NCBI GenBank assembly: GCA_963580285.1
Contig: CAUZLF010000717.1
Coordinates: forward strand, 186,001 to 250,000
DNA: 64,000 nucleotides
Origin: Lucinisca nassula
Taxonomy: Eukaryota > Mollusca > Bivalvia > Lucinida > Lucinidae
Reading direction: 5' to 3'
A model generated the notes under the pieces. That model saw nothing but the letters and a program-made list of their open reading frames with translations. It was not told the DNA's origin and did not search any database. This document shows positions 20,935 to 32,545 of this stretch, in pieces. Positions within the stretch are counted from its first letter, which is position 1. Every line of letters starts with the position of its first letter. The position numbers and the translations under genes were made by a program.

Positions 20935-22368
20935 AGATTCTTAAGTTATTGATCGCAAACTCCAAAAAAAAATTGTGAGAAATTAATCAAGTTATCGGTC
21001 GAAAATGGTGTGGATGGACGGACGAACGGACAGACACCGGAGGGTATATTATAATACCCCAGCACTATCGTGTGATGGGGTATAACAAAAAGAAGAAAAG
21101 ATAGACAGACGGACGGACGGACAGACACCGGAGGGTATATTATAATATCCCAGCACTATCGTGTAATGGGGTATAACAAAAAGAAGAAAAGGAAAAAAAA
21201 AAAGGTAAAAAAAAGGAATGAAAAACAAAAAATGAGAAAAAAAAAACGAAAAAAAAAAATTCATTGCAAAAAGAAAGAAAAGAAAAATAAACGGAAAAAA
21301 AAGAAAAGGAAAAACGAGAAAAAAAGGAAAAAAAAAAGAAGAAAATTCCATTCCTCCACGGGGGTTTGAACTCACGCCCCTCAGATTCATAGCACAAATT
21401 AATCCAGTTATTGGTCGGAAATGGTGGGGACGGACGGACGGACAGACACCGGAGGGTATATTGTAATATCCCAGCACTATCGTGTGATGGGGTATAACAA
21501 AAAGAAGAAAAGGGTGAAAAAAAAAAGGGAAAAAAAAGGAATGAAAAACCAAAAATGAGGAAAATTAAAAAAAAAAAAAAAAAAATAAATAAATTCATTG
21601 CCAAAAAGAAAAAGAAAGAAAAAGAAAAAAGAACACACCAAAAAAAAAGAAGAAAAAAACGAAAAAAAAAAAATTTCCATTCCTCGACGGAGATTTGAAC
21701 TCACGCCCCTCAGATTCATAGTCAACAATAGGATTTGTAGTCCAGCACTCTAACCACTACACTGGCAGTGACAATCAATATATTTCATAAATTAAAGGAA
21801 TAAATGCGCAGAAACTATTTAATGGGAATTGTTAACGACCAATTTTTCGTTAAATGTTAACGCATTTTGTGTATTCACAACACAAAACCTGCTTATTATG
21901 GTCGTTTATACATCAGTGCAGTTTCATCCAAATATTCCATATAGTAAAGGAATAAGTCCCCAAAAACCATTTAATCGGAATTTTTAACGACCATAATTCC
22001 ATTAAATGTTAATGTGTTTTGCCCATTTACAATCCCAAACCACTCATACCCAATGGCAATGAGTATACAAAATTTGAAGAAAATCCGTGAAAAAATATTC
22101 AAGTTATTGATCGGAAACGCCCCAAAACCCCTTATTTTGAACTAAAAAGGGCCATAACTCTGTCAAATGTTAACAGATTTTGCCCATTAACAATCCCATA
22201 CCACTCATTCCCGATATATACATGTATGCAAAATTTGAAAAAAATTCGTTAAAAATTACTCAAGTTATCGATCGGAAATGGTGCAGACGGACGGACATAC
22301 GGACGGACGGACAGACACCGGAGGGTATAACATAATACCCCGCCACTATCGTGTGGTGGGGTATAAAA
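20935..22368 (+). mobile_element. Cluster of GACGG-microsatellite elements with A-rich spacers
   Basis: The 3' terminus CACCGGAGGGTATA...CACTATCGTGTGATGGGGTATA occurs four times (~21030, 21125, 21450, 22310), each after an ACGGACGGACAGA run. Two long purine/A tracts (21180-21350, 21490-21680) and tRNA-like B boxes (GAGTTCAAACCCC on the minus strand at ~21360; GAGTTCAAATCTCC at ~21690) show a tandem duplication of a composite block. Reading frames here are low-complexity artefacts. Confidence 0.5.
21685..21775 (-). repeat. tRNA-like SINE head
   Basis: Minus strand: GTGTAGTGGTTAGAGTGCTG (A box region) and GTGAGTTCAAATCTCC (B box). The body is lost in A-rich sequence. Confidence 0.5.
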
Positions 22369-22424
22369 ATGGTATTTATATTGCTTCCAGTCCAAACATA
22401 CAAGATTGTCAGCGCTTGTTACTG

Positions 22425-23033
22425 TCATTAGCTTCGGCCAATCAGGGCTTGGAGAAATAGATTGGCTGCATGGTGCCTTCGCACAGAGCTGAAACTAACC
22501 CAACATGAGTACTGGTTAACCACTTAGAAGGTCCAAGCATGCCCAGGAAAACTAGTGCGATTATGGCCGTCCCTGGTTGTAAACCCTAGCAGATTCTTTG
22601 GGTTGTAAGGCTAGAGATGTCATTTCATCTCAATGTCGGGTAAAAGTCCCACAGACGGCCTCCGCCCATAGGGGCTTGAAGAAATATATGGGCTGCATGA
22701 TGCTTCCACGCAGAGCTGAATCCAGCCCGCACACTAGTACTGGTAAACCGCTTAGAGGATCTAAGCCTGTCCAGGAACCGCGGTGCTAGACGGACCGTCC
22801 ATGCTAATAAGCCTATTGGTTTCATTGGGCGACAGGGCTTGAGATGTCATTTTATCTCAATTTCGGGTAAAAGTCCCACAAAATTGGAAGCAACGTCTCC
22901 AAAATGACCTTTACAGTGTTGACGGGGAAGTTAAACCTCAAATCAAACAAACAATCAAAAGTCCCACAGAACTGGAAGCAACATCTCCAAACTGACCTAA
23001 ATAGTGTTGACGGGGATGTGAAACCTCAACTCC
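22425..23033 (+). repeat. Older CAAA-tailed SINE split by a younger one
   Basis: The outer copy runs 22425-22655 and 22971-23033. The inner copy, 22656-22956, has a perfect 14-bp TSD AAAAGTCCCACAGA (22642-22655, 22957-22970) that lies in the outer SINE's own body. The inner copy's tail reads TCAAATCAAACAAACAATC. Confidence 0.75.
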
Positions 23034-23212
23034 AATAAAGAAATTCCTCAATGTGGGGTTCTAACAATACCCACAATCTATATTTCTGGGCAAAACTAAG
23101 GCAAATACATGTAATGTATACCCAATGTAAACCTAACATTTCTCTATATAAAGTAGGGCTTATATGGGTGTTCATCACATGGACTTATTGACCTGATGTA
23201 ACATTTTTCTGC

Positions 23213-23740
23213 CTCTTTTTCAAAGCTTATGCCACTGAACACGACCCCTAACTTTGAAAACAGTGTAGATCCAGATCAGTTGTCATTCTGTTTGCTAACT
23301 GAACAAATATACTATATCAGGTGATTGTATTGGTGTGTGTGTGTGTGTGAATTCGGATTTAATATTGCTTTCAACAATTTTTCAGTCATATCACGATGGT
23401 GTCTGGTTGCGACAGGGAGCTCAATGCTCACTTTTTATAGTGCTGCCTCACTGAAGTATCATGTCCCAGACACATTACATGATACCACACCCAGTCACAT
23501 TATCCTGACACTGGGTCGACCAGTCCTGGCTCTACCCAGTAAATCTGAGTGCCAAGCCAGGAGCAGCAAGTACCATTTTTAACGACTTTGGTATGTCGCG
23601 GACGGGATCGAACCCGTGACCTCCCGTTTCCCGGAGCGGACACTCTACCATCTGAGCTATCGGGGCTGGTAATTGTATTGGTGGATAGTCAGCAATGGGT
23701 GTGGCTAAAGCAATTTTTCAGCAGGGTAGGGTTAATAAGA
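23213..23740. mobile_element. H1 MITE split by CA-tailed SINE
   Basis: GAACACGACCCCTAAC, the hairpin arm GTGTAGATCCAGATCAG and TTTTCAGCAGGGTAGGGTTAA belong to H1. The SINE at 23336-23671 lies between. Confidence 0.55.
23336..23671 (-). mobile_element. Full-length CA-tailed tRNA-SINE, 12-bp TSD
   Basis: Third copy of the family, again minus strand. Perfect ATTGTATTGGTG at 23324-23335 and 23672-23683. The B box GGGTTCGATCCC is intact. Confidence 0.85.
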
Positions 23741-23929
23741 AAGGTAACTTTTATTAATTCCTGTTTGCCTACCTTCTTATTAATGATTTAAGAATTTGCT
23801 TCTTTATTCTGAGAAGCAAATTTTTTCCTCTTATAACATACCCTTATTTGTAAAGCTGATAAAATTGCTCTGGAAAGACATACCACTACTGATGAAATAC
23901 TGATGGCCCCAGTGAGATGTGCACTCACC

Positions 23930-24205
23930 TGGGGCCAGTTGTTCAAAACTAACAACGTCGTTAGTTAACGTATCATTAAAACTTTGATCATTTATTATGG
24001 CAAATATACTTATATTTTTGCTGAAAAAATGTGAGCAGCTTTTCATTTTTTTTTCAGCTGAAAAAATGTGAGCAGCTTTTGCAAAGCTGCACATTTTTTC
24101 AGCAAAAATAACATAATTTTAGGTATTAAACTTGCTAGAACAGTTAACAATATGACCACTAATAAGCTTGTTAAGCTAACGATGTTTTGAACAACTGGCC
24201 CCTGG
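23930..24205. mobile_element. Foldback MITE (GGGGCCAGTTGTTCAAA), near complete
   Basis: Starts GGGGCCAGTTGTTCAAAACT and ends TTTGAACAACTGGCCCC, with a central GAGCAGCTTTTGC/GCAAAGCTGC... palindrome. The best copy of this family in the window. Confidence 0.65.
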
Positions 24206-24757
24206 TGATCAGGAGGTCATGGCTTTGATCCCCACTTGTCTATGGTTCCAGGTTATTCTGTCCCTTCCGCTAATTCAAACAATAATTTTATTGGTTTCCT
24301 TCAAATTCTCCCAACATTTTGCCACTTTTTGAAGAACAACACATCTGACTTAAACACATGCACTTCAGTCTTTTTGTAACTTTTTGATGGGAGAAAATGA
24401 TGTTACATGGTCAGACATCCAAGAATCTACAAGTGAGGTCATAAAACACACGCTTTTTGCATCATGCTTACACTCCCAGTGATTTGATGCGGAATAAATC
24501 AGTTTCTTCCAATGCCTACATAAGCAAGCTAGATATAACATTTCACAAGCAAATCATCCTACACCACCTCAGGTAAGATGACTAGTCAATCATACAAAAC
24601 TTCCAGCCAATTTGTATGTAGAATGCATGCACATTAGAGCACTCATCTATCAAAATGCTGGCTAGAAGTGGAGCAACGAAGATAATTGTGTGTGTGTGTG
24701 TGTGTGTATTTTAGGTGTGTGTGTGTGTGTGGGGGGGGGGGTTCTAATGTTTCTCTA
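24206..24757. other. Intron 7 sequence with TG microsatellite
   Basis: No exon seen. (TG)n/(G)n tracts at 24686-24741 only. Confidence 0.4.
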
Positions 24758-24965
24758 TTAACTCACTATCTTATTGTTCACAAAAAAAACCTATGTTTGC
24801 AGTGTAGATCCTCTGAAGAAGCCAGCGTAGATCCTCTGAAGAAGCCATCTGATCAGGATCTGCACTGTTTGTCAAGCAGTTTGTGAATTGAATGAATATA
24901 GTAATTTGATTGGGTAGTCAGCAATGGGTGTGGCTATTTTTGTTAATTCGGAAGGATAAGGGTTA
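24758..24965. mobile_element. H1 hairpin MITE
   Basis: TTAACTCACTATCTTATTG to GGATAAGGGTTAA. The hairpin region carries a 26-bp direct duplication of GTAGATCCTCTGAAGAAGCC. Confidence 0.55.
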
Positions 24966-25052
24966 AAACATGTATGCTAATGACCTTTTTGGTGATGTAC
25001 CTTATATCAAAATTATAGAAAAGATCACATGGTGTAGAAGCAGAATACACAA

Positions 25053-25731
25053 CAACCTCTTTATAACGCTATTATTGGAGTCCAAAGCACTGCCCATGTT
25101 AGTTAAACAACTATGCTATATCCAAACAAAATTATATAGATTATAAAGAAAAATGACCATTTATGGTCATTTTTCTATATAATCTATATATTTTTGGATA
25201 TATCATTAAACCAAGTAATATCCAAAACTTTATTTTATCATATGATAAAATAAAGTTTTTTTAATATCCAAAACTTTATTTTATCATATGGCGTTGCATC
25301 TGAGAATGTAATAATGCCATGTACGTAACGTTACATGTACAATGTCCTTAACAACATCGCATTTACTAATGGCAGAATATTGACATTTTTGGTAATACAA
25401 TCGTGAATAAAATGCGGTTCAAATGTCGTATGATAAATAGAATCTTGCATTCATGCTCATGTATTATTGAATTTATTAAACTCTTCAAGGAAATGGGATA
25501 AAATGCTAGGCAAAGCTCGCATTTGTCCCTTTTCCTCAATTTGTTTAATAAATTCAATAATAACTGGTGCTCATGTGCTACTCAATTTATCAAACTCGTC
25601 GAGGAAAAGAGATAAAATGCTCGGCAAAGACTCCCATTTTATCCCTTTTCCTCAAATCGTTTAATAAATTCAATAATACATGAGCACTCATGTAAGATCC
25701 TCTAAATAATCAACAGTATTATAAAGAGGTA
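25053..25731. mobile_element. Foldback element family F, second copy
   Basis: Ends CAACCTCTTTATAACGC and (inverted) ACCTCTTTATAATACTG. Internal perfect palindromes include AAAATGACCATTTATGGTCA and CTTTATTTTATCATATGATA. Two GAGGAAAAGRGATAAAATGC palindromes repeat at ~25470-25670. It ends 20 bp from the exon 7 donor. Confidence 0.55.
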
Positions 25732-25751
25732 AAGGTGTAGTTTACACTTAC

Positions 25752-25971
25752 GGCTTGTTGGAACATTAATCTGATGTCTTTTTCTCATGCTACTGCTTGT
25801 CATTGTAGCTGTGCTCTCTACAGATTTATCACCCTTGGTCTGTTTCCTTGGTGATCCTTCAGCAGCATGGAAGGTGGCCTTTGAAGGGAAACTGGTGGAA
25901 GATTTTGGAGATTCCCTCTTTTCAACAGGGACCCTTCGTGGCACAGGGCTAGTCTGAGTTGAAGGTAATGC
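25752..25971 (-). CDS. ATRIP: ATRIP exon 7, TSFPSKxTF-type motif
   Basis: Encodes residues 358-430 plus one base. It begins ALPSTQTSPVPRRVPVEKRE and contains SSTSFPSKATF. The human protein has TSFPTKESF at the equivalent place after the coiled coil, a short conserved island in an otherwise variable linker. The remainder is basic and Ser/Thr-rich. The donor is a perfect AGCC|GTAAGT and the acceptor ATACTAG|GCA. A foldback element ends ~20 bp inside the downstream intron. Confidence 0.85.
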
Positions 25972-26012
25972 CTAGTATTTAAAATATAACATCTGTACAC
26001 TGCAATTTCTTT

Positions 26013-26840
26013 AACAAGAGGGCCATGATGGCCCTGGATCGCTCACCTGATGCATACTGTAAAGGCAACATATTAAGGTGGTTCTATCAAAACCCATCAA
26101 TTAATGTAGGGGATTAGAGCGAAGATGAACTTTTTCCTAAAATAGCCACAAGAACTTGACCTTGACCCCAACACCTTGAAAGTCTGACAAGCTTGCATGC
26201 ATGTATGTATGTACAAAATAAATGCAATATCCCAACCCTATCACAACTTTTTTGTGTGGGGATGGTGGGGATATGATTTATTTATGCGTTTAAAAAAAAA
26301 AACGAGCATAGCATGCGGATGCCAATGCTCAGTTGTACTCTACTTTTCATTATGAAGTGCTGCGAGTCTGAAGGCAACATTTGATGTAATTGTGGAATAT
26401 TAAAAGAAAGTCAGTTTTTGCACAACGACCACGAGTTTGACCCAGACATAAAATTCGTTGAAAATGTAGGTGCTAGAGCAATGACAAAGTTTTTCTCTGA
26501 AAATTGCCAGACCTTGAGGCCATGACCTTGAAAGTCAAAGTGGCCTAAGATATTATCATAAGCAACATTTGTGTGAAGCTATATTAAAATCCTTAGCAAA
26601 ATGTAAGCGCTAGAGCAATGACAAAGTTTTCTAGTTTTCTAAAGATAGCCAGTGACCTTGACCTTGAGGCCATGACCTTGAAAGGGTCACATACGCAACA
26701 TTGGCGTGAAGTTATTTATATTAAAATATGATGAAAAATGAAGGCGTTAGAGCGATGACAATTTTAAAAAAAAAACAAAAAACAAGAGGACTAGGATTGT
26801 CCTATATCGTTGACTCGAGTAACAGATTCAATCTTTCAAA
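26013..26840 (+). mobile_element. Composite of truncated core-repeat elements
   Basis: An ACAAGAGGGCC head (26013) is followed by a 3' terminus of another family (CTATCACAAC...GTTTGTGTGGGGATGG, ~26240). Next comes an ACGAGCATAGCATGC head (~26302) with ~3 degenerate units (TGACCTTGACCTTGAGGCC). The last part is a third head, ACAAGAGGACTAGGATTGTCC, at ~26784. None is complete. Confidence 0.5.
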
Positions 26841-27028
26841 TAATTAGTTTCCATTAAAGGGAAACTTTAATGTTTAGTTGCTTCATGTAAATGGTCATTT
26901 TTTTCTCCTTTTCCATTTGCAGGTATTTTTCTGCATATTTTACCTCTGTTAACTGGTGAGTCTTGTCTTTCGGTCATGAGTCATGACTTATGATTTTGTG
27001 GTCAAGTTATCTTTGTTAAACAGTCAAA

Positions 27029-27269
27029 GACGGGCCTCCGTGGCCTAATGGATAAGAGCGCTGACTCTTAGTCATTAGGTCTCTCACCGCCGTGGGTTCG
27101 AGCCTCGCTCGGGTCACGTGTGAGACGCCAAGTTCTGCAACGGAAGGTCAGGTGGTTTTTCTCCGGGTACTCCGGTTTTCGCCCACCTATGATTAACGAT
27201 CGGCTCGATATGAGTGAAATAATCTTGAAAGGGCCGTAAAACCCAAACCAAAAAAAAAAAAAAAAAAAA
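27029..27269 (+). mobile_element. tRNA-SINE with poly(A), 12-bp TSD
   Basis: Head GGCCTCCGTGGCCTAATGGA (A box) and GTGGGTTCGAGCCTC (B box); the body ends AAAGGGCCGTAAAACCCAAA and poly(A). Perfect TAAACAGTCAAA at 27017-27028 and 27270-27281. The only plus-strand full-length tRNA-SINE here. Confidence 0.85.
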
Positions 27270-27281
27270 TAAACAGTCAAA

Positions 27282-27860
27282 ATAACAGAAGATTGTTATT
27301 CCATACCAAAGAAATAAACAGTAGAAAAGCCCACCACATTTATGGCATTTGCAATTTGCATAAATGCAAGATGGATTTTAACCAAGTGATTTCTTTCTTA
27401 ATTCAACATGAGCCATATTCAAACTTGGCCAAGACTGGAACAAACCTTTGACCTCCATACAGGGAAAAGGTAAATGCTGATAACAGACAAATGCGAGTTA
27501 CAACATTAGTCACCTGATTTGTCATCTGTCTGTCATTTTCAAAGTCTTTGTTTTAAACAGTGTAGGCAGAGATCTGAAAGCTTGTTTAGTAGCGGTTTTA
27601 CCATAGTTTACATTTTTAAACCTAGCATCTTAAGGGTTAATGGAATGGAATACCACAATGTTCATATTATTAACTATGAAATGGGTAATGAACGAGTACA
27701 AATAGAACAAGGTGATAAATAAAACTAGAACTAACAATAACTCCAAATGTCTTTAATTACCTAACAAAAAAACACTGAAACAGATCTGTATTTACTCACA
27801 CCAACAATGCAATGTGCAAAACAGTGAAATGACCTTGTATAAATTTCAATTTGCAAATTA
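27282..27860. other. Intron 6 region, no feature seen
   Basis: AT-rich, with no exon or repeat partner identified. Confidence 0.4.
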
Positions 27861-27879
27861 CCTGGACTAATCCCTGCTT

Positions 27880-28165
27880 ATTTGGGCTTGGAGGTCCAAT
27901 GAAGTAATAGATGGGATGTATGATGTTTCCATGCAGAGCAGAAACTAGCTGCACGAGTACTGGCGAACCGCCTAGAGGATCTAAGCCCGCCCAGGAAAAG
28001 TGGTGTGAGTCGGACCATCTATGTTTATAAACATTGATTTCATTGGGGTACAAAGCTTAAGATGTCATTTTATCATTCAATGTTGGGTAAAAATCCTTGA
28101 AAATTGGCAGCAATGCCTCAAAAATGACCTGTACAGTGTAAATGGGGACACTAAACCTAAAACAA
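27880..28165 (+). repeat. Old CAAA-tailed SINE-like copy
   Basis: Diverged copy: GCACGAGTACTGGCGAACCG, CAATGTTGGGTAAAAATCC and a degraded tail AAACCTAAAACAAGCAGGC. Confidence 0.55.
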
Positions 28166-28800
28166 GCAGGCAAGAGCATAAGACAGAGCTCTGTCAGCAA
28201 TTAGTTTTTTTTTAGTTTTGTTTGTCTGTCTCTTTTGAATCAAAAATCTACAAAAGATAATTTGCTAACCATCAAGTATATTAAGGGTCATAACTGATGC
28301 CAGAACTGAGGTGTAGTTGACTTAACATGCTTATTGAATTTAGCAACATCCATTTCTGCTTATCATCATAACAAAATGCATAAAATGTATTTATTCATTA
28401 CAGTGTAGAACCTGATCACATGGTTTCTTCAGAAAGTAACTGATTTAGATGTACCCTATGCTCAGCATGACTTAATATCAACATTCAATACAACATTGTA
28501 ATTTTAGGAGAACAATGTATGTCAGAGCAGTGTTGTCCTAACCATTAGCTTGTTTTGTCCATATTTACTACTCAAAGGTGTCTACCAGAACTAGAAGGCG
28601 AAGTTGTGCATTAGGTCAACATGGTTAGCAAACTACATAATCGGAGCCAGTGGCTCTGAATGACAAATGTTGTGCGAGTCTTCCGGCTGTGATTATATGG
28701 GTTTGATATGACAGTCAATAAAGGTAGGTTGGTCATTCATCGTACCAGTTTGTTTTTGTGAGGTAAATAGATTAAAAAAGGAGAATATGATGCTGTCCTC
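28166..28800. other. Intron 6 region, no feature seen
   Basis: No exon, and no repeat partner apart from weak H1-like pieces (GTGTAGAACCTGATCACATG at ~28404). Confidence 0.35.
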
Positions 28801-30440
28801 TTGTCACTTAACTGTTTTCCTATACAATGGAAAGTTGGTAGATGTGGACAAGGTTTTTCTATGATTTGACCTACTGGCCTACTTTTTGACCTGACATGAC
28901 CCATATTCAAACTTGACCGAGATATGTCATGATGATCATTCTGAGCAAGTTTGATTATAATTGGACAAAATTGTGTCAGGATGATCATTCTGAGCAAGTT
29001 TGATTATAATTTGACCAAAATTGTGGCCTCTAAGGTGTTCACAAGGTTTTTCTATGATTTGACCTGCTGAACTACTTTTTAACCCTACATGATCCATATT
29101 CAAACCTGAATGAGATATTGACACAATGATCAAACTGAGCAAAGTTGATGATGATTGGATCAAAAGTGTTGCCTCTAGTGTTCACAAAGTTTTTCTATGA
29201 TTTGAACTACTGACCTATTTTTGACTCGAATTGACCCATATTCGAACTTGACCGAGATATTGTCATGATGATCATTCTGAGCAAGTTTAATTATGATTGG
29301 ATAAAAAATTGTGGCCTCTTGAGTGTTCACAAGATTTTTCTACGATTTGACCGGCTGACCTACTTTTTTACCCGACATGGCCCCTATTCGAATTTGACTG
29401 AGACATTGTCACAATGACCATTGTGAGCAAGATTAATGATGATTGGACCAAAACTGTGGCCTTCTGAGTGTTCACAAGGTTCTTATATGATTTGACCTAC
29501 TGACCTACTTTTTGACCTGACATGACCCATATTCAACCATGACCGAGATATTGTCAGGATGATCATTTCTGAGCATGTTTGATTATGATTGGACCAAAAA
29601 TGTGGCCTCTAGGGGGTTCACAAGGTTTTTCTATGATTTGACTCGCTGACCTACTTTTTAACCCGACATGACCCATATTCCAACTTGACTGAAATATTGT
29701 CGCAATGATAATTCTGAGCAAGTTTGATCATGATTGGACCAAAACTGTGGCATCCAGAGTGTTCACAAGGTTTTTCTATGCTTTGACCTACTGACCTACT
29801 TTTTGACCCGACATGACCCATATTAAAACTTGACCAAGATATTGTCATGATGATCATTCTTAGCAAGTTTGTTTATAATTGGACCAAAACTGTGGCCTCT
29901 AGTGTTCACAAGGTTTTTCTATGATTTGACCCGCTGACCTACTTTTTGACCCGACATGACCCATATTCATTCTTAAGCAAAATATTGTCACAATGATCAT
30001 TCTGAGCAAGTTTGATGATGATTGGACCAAAATTGTGGCCTCTAGAGTGTTCACAAGTTTTTTCTTTAATTTGACCTACTGACCTACTTTTTGACCCGAA
30101 AAGACCTTTATTCAAACTTAGCCAAGATATTGTCACAATGACCATTCTGAGCAAGATTAATGATTTAACCAAACTTGTGGCCTCCTGAGTATTCACAAGG
30201 TTTTTCTATGATTTGACCTACTGACCTACTTTTCAACCGGACATGACCCATATTCAAACTTGACCGAGATATTGTCATGATGATCATTCTGAGCAAGTTT
30301 GATTATGATTGGACCAAAATTGTGGCCCCTAGGGTGTTCACAAGGTTTTTATATGATTTGACCCGCTGACCTACTTTTTAACCCGATATGACCCATATTC
30401 GAACTGGACTGAAATATTGTCACAATGGTCATTCTGAGCA

Positions 30441-31770
30441 TGACCCGACGCTAGGCCCTTTTACAGCCAATATTTGGGAGTTGGCAAATAGTGCGGGCCC
30501 AGATCGGACGCCGCATCCGGACGCCGCGGGATGCGGCGTCTGATCGGGGTCTGCATTGTTTGCATAACGCTAGGCCATTTTCGAGCCAAGGTTTGGAAGT
30601 TGGTGCAGGCCTAGATCGGTGCAGGCCCAGATCGGATGCCGCAAGATGCGGCGTATGATCGCGGGCTGCACTGTTTGCATAACGCTTGGCCATTTTCCAG
30701 CATAAGTTTGGTGGTTGGCAAGCAGTGTGGGCCCGGATTGGACGCTGCAGGATGCGGCGTCTGATCGGGGCCTGCATTGTTTGCATAACGCTAGGCCATT
30801 TTCCAGCCAAAGTTTGGTGGATGGCAAACAGTGCGTACCCAGATTGGACGATGCAGGATGCGGCGTCTGATCGGGGCCTGCACTGTTTGCATAACGCTAG
30901 GCCATTTTCCAGCCAAAGTTTGGTGGATGGCAAACGGTGCGTACCCGGATTGGACGCTGCAGGATGCGGCGTCTGATCGGGGCCTGCACTGTTTGCATAA
31001 CGCTGGGCCATTTTCCAGCCAAAGATTGGTGGATGGCAGACGGTGCGTACCCAGATTGGACGCTGCAGGATGCGGCGTCTGATCGGGGCCTGCACTGTTT
31101 GCATAACGCTGGGCCATTTTCCAGCCAAGGTTTGGTGGATGGCAAGCAGTGCGGGCCCGGATTGGACGCTGCAGGATGCGGCGTCTGATCGGGGCCTGCA
31201 ATGTTTGCGTAATGCTGTGCCCTTTTCCAGCCAAAATTTGGTAGTTGGCAAGCGGTTTGGGCCTAGATCAGACGCCGCAGCATGCGGCGTCTGATCGGGG
31301 CCTGCACTGTTTGCATAACCATAGGCCATTTTCCACAAAAAAAAAAAAAAAAAAATCGGTAGTTGGCAAACAGTGCGAGCCCGGGTCGGACGCAGCGGGA
31401 TGCGGCGTCTGATCGGGGCCTGCACTGTTTGCATAGCGCTAGGCCATTTTCCAGCCAAAATTTGGTAGTTGGCAAGCAGTGCGGGCCGAGATCGGACGCC
31501 GCAGGATGCGGAGTCTGGTTGGGGCCTGCAGTGTTGGCCCAACGATAGGCCATTTTCCAGCCAAAATTTGGTAGTTGGCAAACGGTGCGGGCCCAGATCG
31601 GACGCCGCAGGATGCGGCGTCTGGTCGTGGCCTGCTCTGTTTGCAAAACGCTAGGCCATTTTCCAGCCTAAATTTGAAGGGAGCGCAATCTGACACCCCT
31701 GGTTTTCGGGATGAACTTCTGCTGTGTGTAGGGTGGAAGATTCTAATTGGTACAAAAGGGGTTTATATTG
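30441..31770. repeat. 106-bp satellite grown from the core of an H2 MITE
   Basis: About 11-12 tandem units of 106 bp. Each has GGACGCCGCAGGATGCGGCG hairpins, GGCCTGCACTGTTTGCATAA and GGCCATTTTCCAGCCAAA. The same order (cores, TTTTCCA, then ATTTTGAAG, then a GATTCTAATTGGTACAAAA end at ~31740) is found once in single H2 MITEs (49499-49726, 52766-53328). CpG-rich against an AT-rich background. Long open frames on both strands follow from the repeat and are not genes. Confidence 0.7.
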
Positions 31771-32084
31771 TAGTTTTTTATTATTACTGTTGTTGCTGTC
31801 GGAAATATTGTTCTTATTGTTAGATCATTTTATTATTGGTTCGTAGGTATGTTTCTCAGGTGTTCTCCAATTAGTGTAGATGTAAGTTTGCTTTAGTGCT
31901 GTGAGTGTCAGGGGGGGGGGGGATGAGTTTGTTCCGTTCTATTTGTGGGCGAACAGCGAGGGCTCTGGCGAGACTGTAAAGATAAGCAGCCGCGACAGAG
32001 CCTTAGCTTTTCGCTTTGACATAAGGCATCACTGATAGAGTTACATGATTGTAGCAGCATTGATTTTCAATATTGTTCATGGGC

Positions 32085-32310
32085 CAGTTGTTCAGTTGGT
32101 TATTGGATCGCTAAAACTTTGATCATTTGTTGTGGCAGGTGTGCTAATAATTTTGCTGTAAAAATGTGAGCAGCTTTTTCGTATGCAAGGGCTGCTCGCA
32201 GTTTTTCAACCAAAAAAAAAAAAAAATACATATTAAACTTGTTAGAACAGCTAACAATATGACCACTAAAGAGCTTGTTGGACTACCGATGCTTTGAACA
32301 GCTGGTCCTA
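32085..32310. repeat. Foldback MITE, diverged copy
   Basis: GGGCCAGTTGTTCAGTTGG to GCTTTGAACAGCTGGTCC, with the CTGTAAAAATGTGAGCAGC arm; lies inside the 2.1-kb insertion. Confidence 0.5.
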
Positions 32311-32454
32311 GGTTTTTGGCGCCAAACAGGGTTGCGACGTTATGATGTCGGGAATCCGACGTCATGACGCCGCGGCAACGTTTGGCATAACAAAAACATT
32401 AAATATGGTGGAAAGATGAATAGGAAAAATATGTGATAGCTTGAAAGAAAAATC

Positions 32455-32545
32455 CGTGAAAAAGGCTGTAAAAAGCCGAAACGTCTGGAGATTGTGAAGA
32501 ATTATTGTGATAATAAATGTTATAAAACTGTTTGTGCGTCAAAGG
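32455..32545 (+). repeat. Penelope-like 3' tail
   Basis: GTGAAAAAGGCTGTAAAAAG followed by CCGAAACGTCTGGAGATTG has the stem, GAAA and short C-G-TC arrangement seen at the ends of the PLE at 47490. The core CTGATGA is degenerate. It marks the right edge of the 2.1-kb insertion. Confidence 0.45.

Noticed and set aside
21049..21728. Long Phe/Leu-rich minus-strand and Lys-rich plus-strand frames
   Set aside because: Translations of A-rich purine tracts between duplicated element ends; low complexity only.
2600..22310. GACA/ACGG tracts as CRISPR-like or telomere-like repeats
   Set aside because: They are short microsatellites just before the 3' hairpins of mobile elements, with no spacers, fixed repeat-spacer period or telomere motif.
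30451..31581. 376-codon minus-strand open frame with repeated GLALCKQCRPRSDAAS-type peptides
   Set aside because: It follows the 106-bp satellite exactly. Since 106 is not a multiple of 3 the frame changes each unit, and all three minus frames are open. It is a repeat by-product with no start context or splice support.
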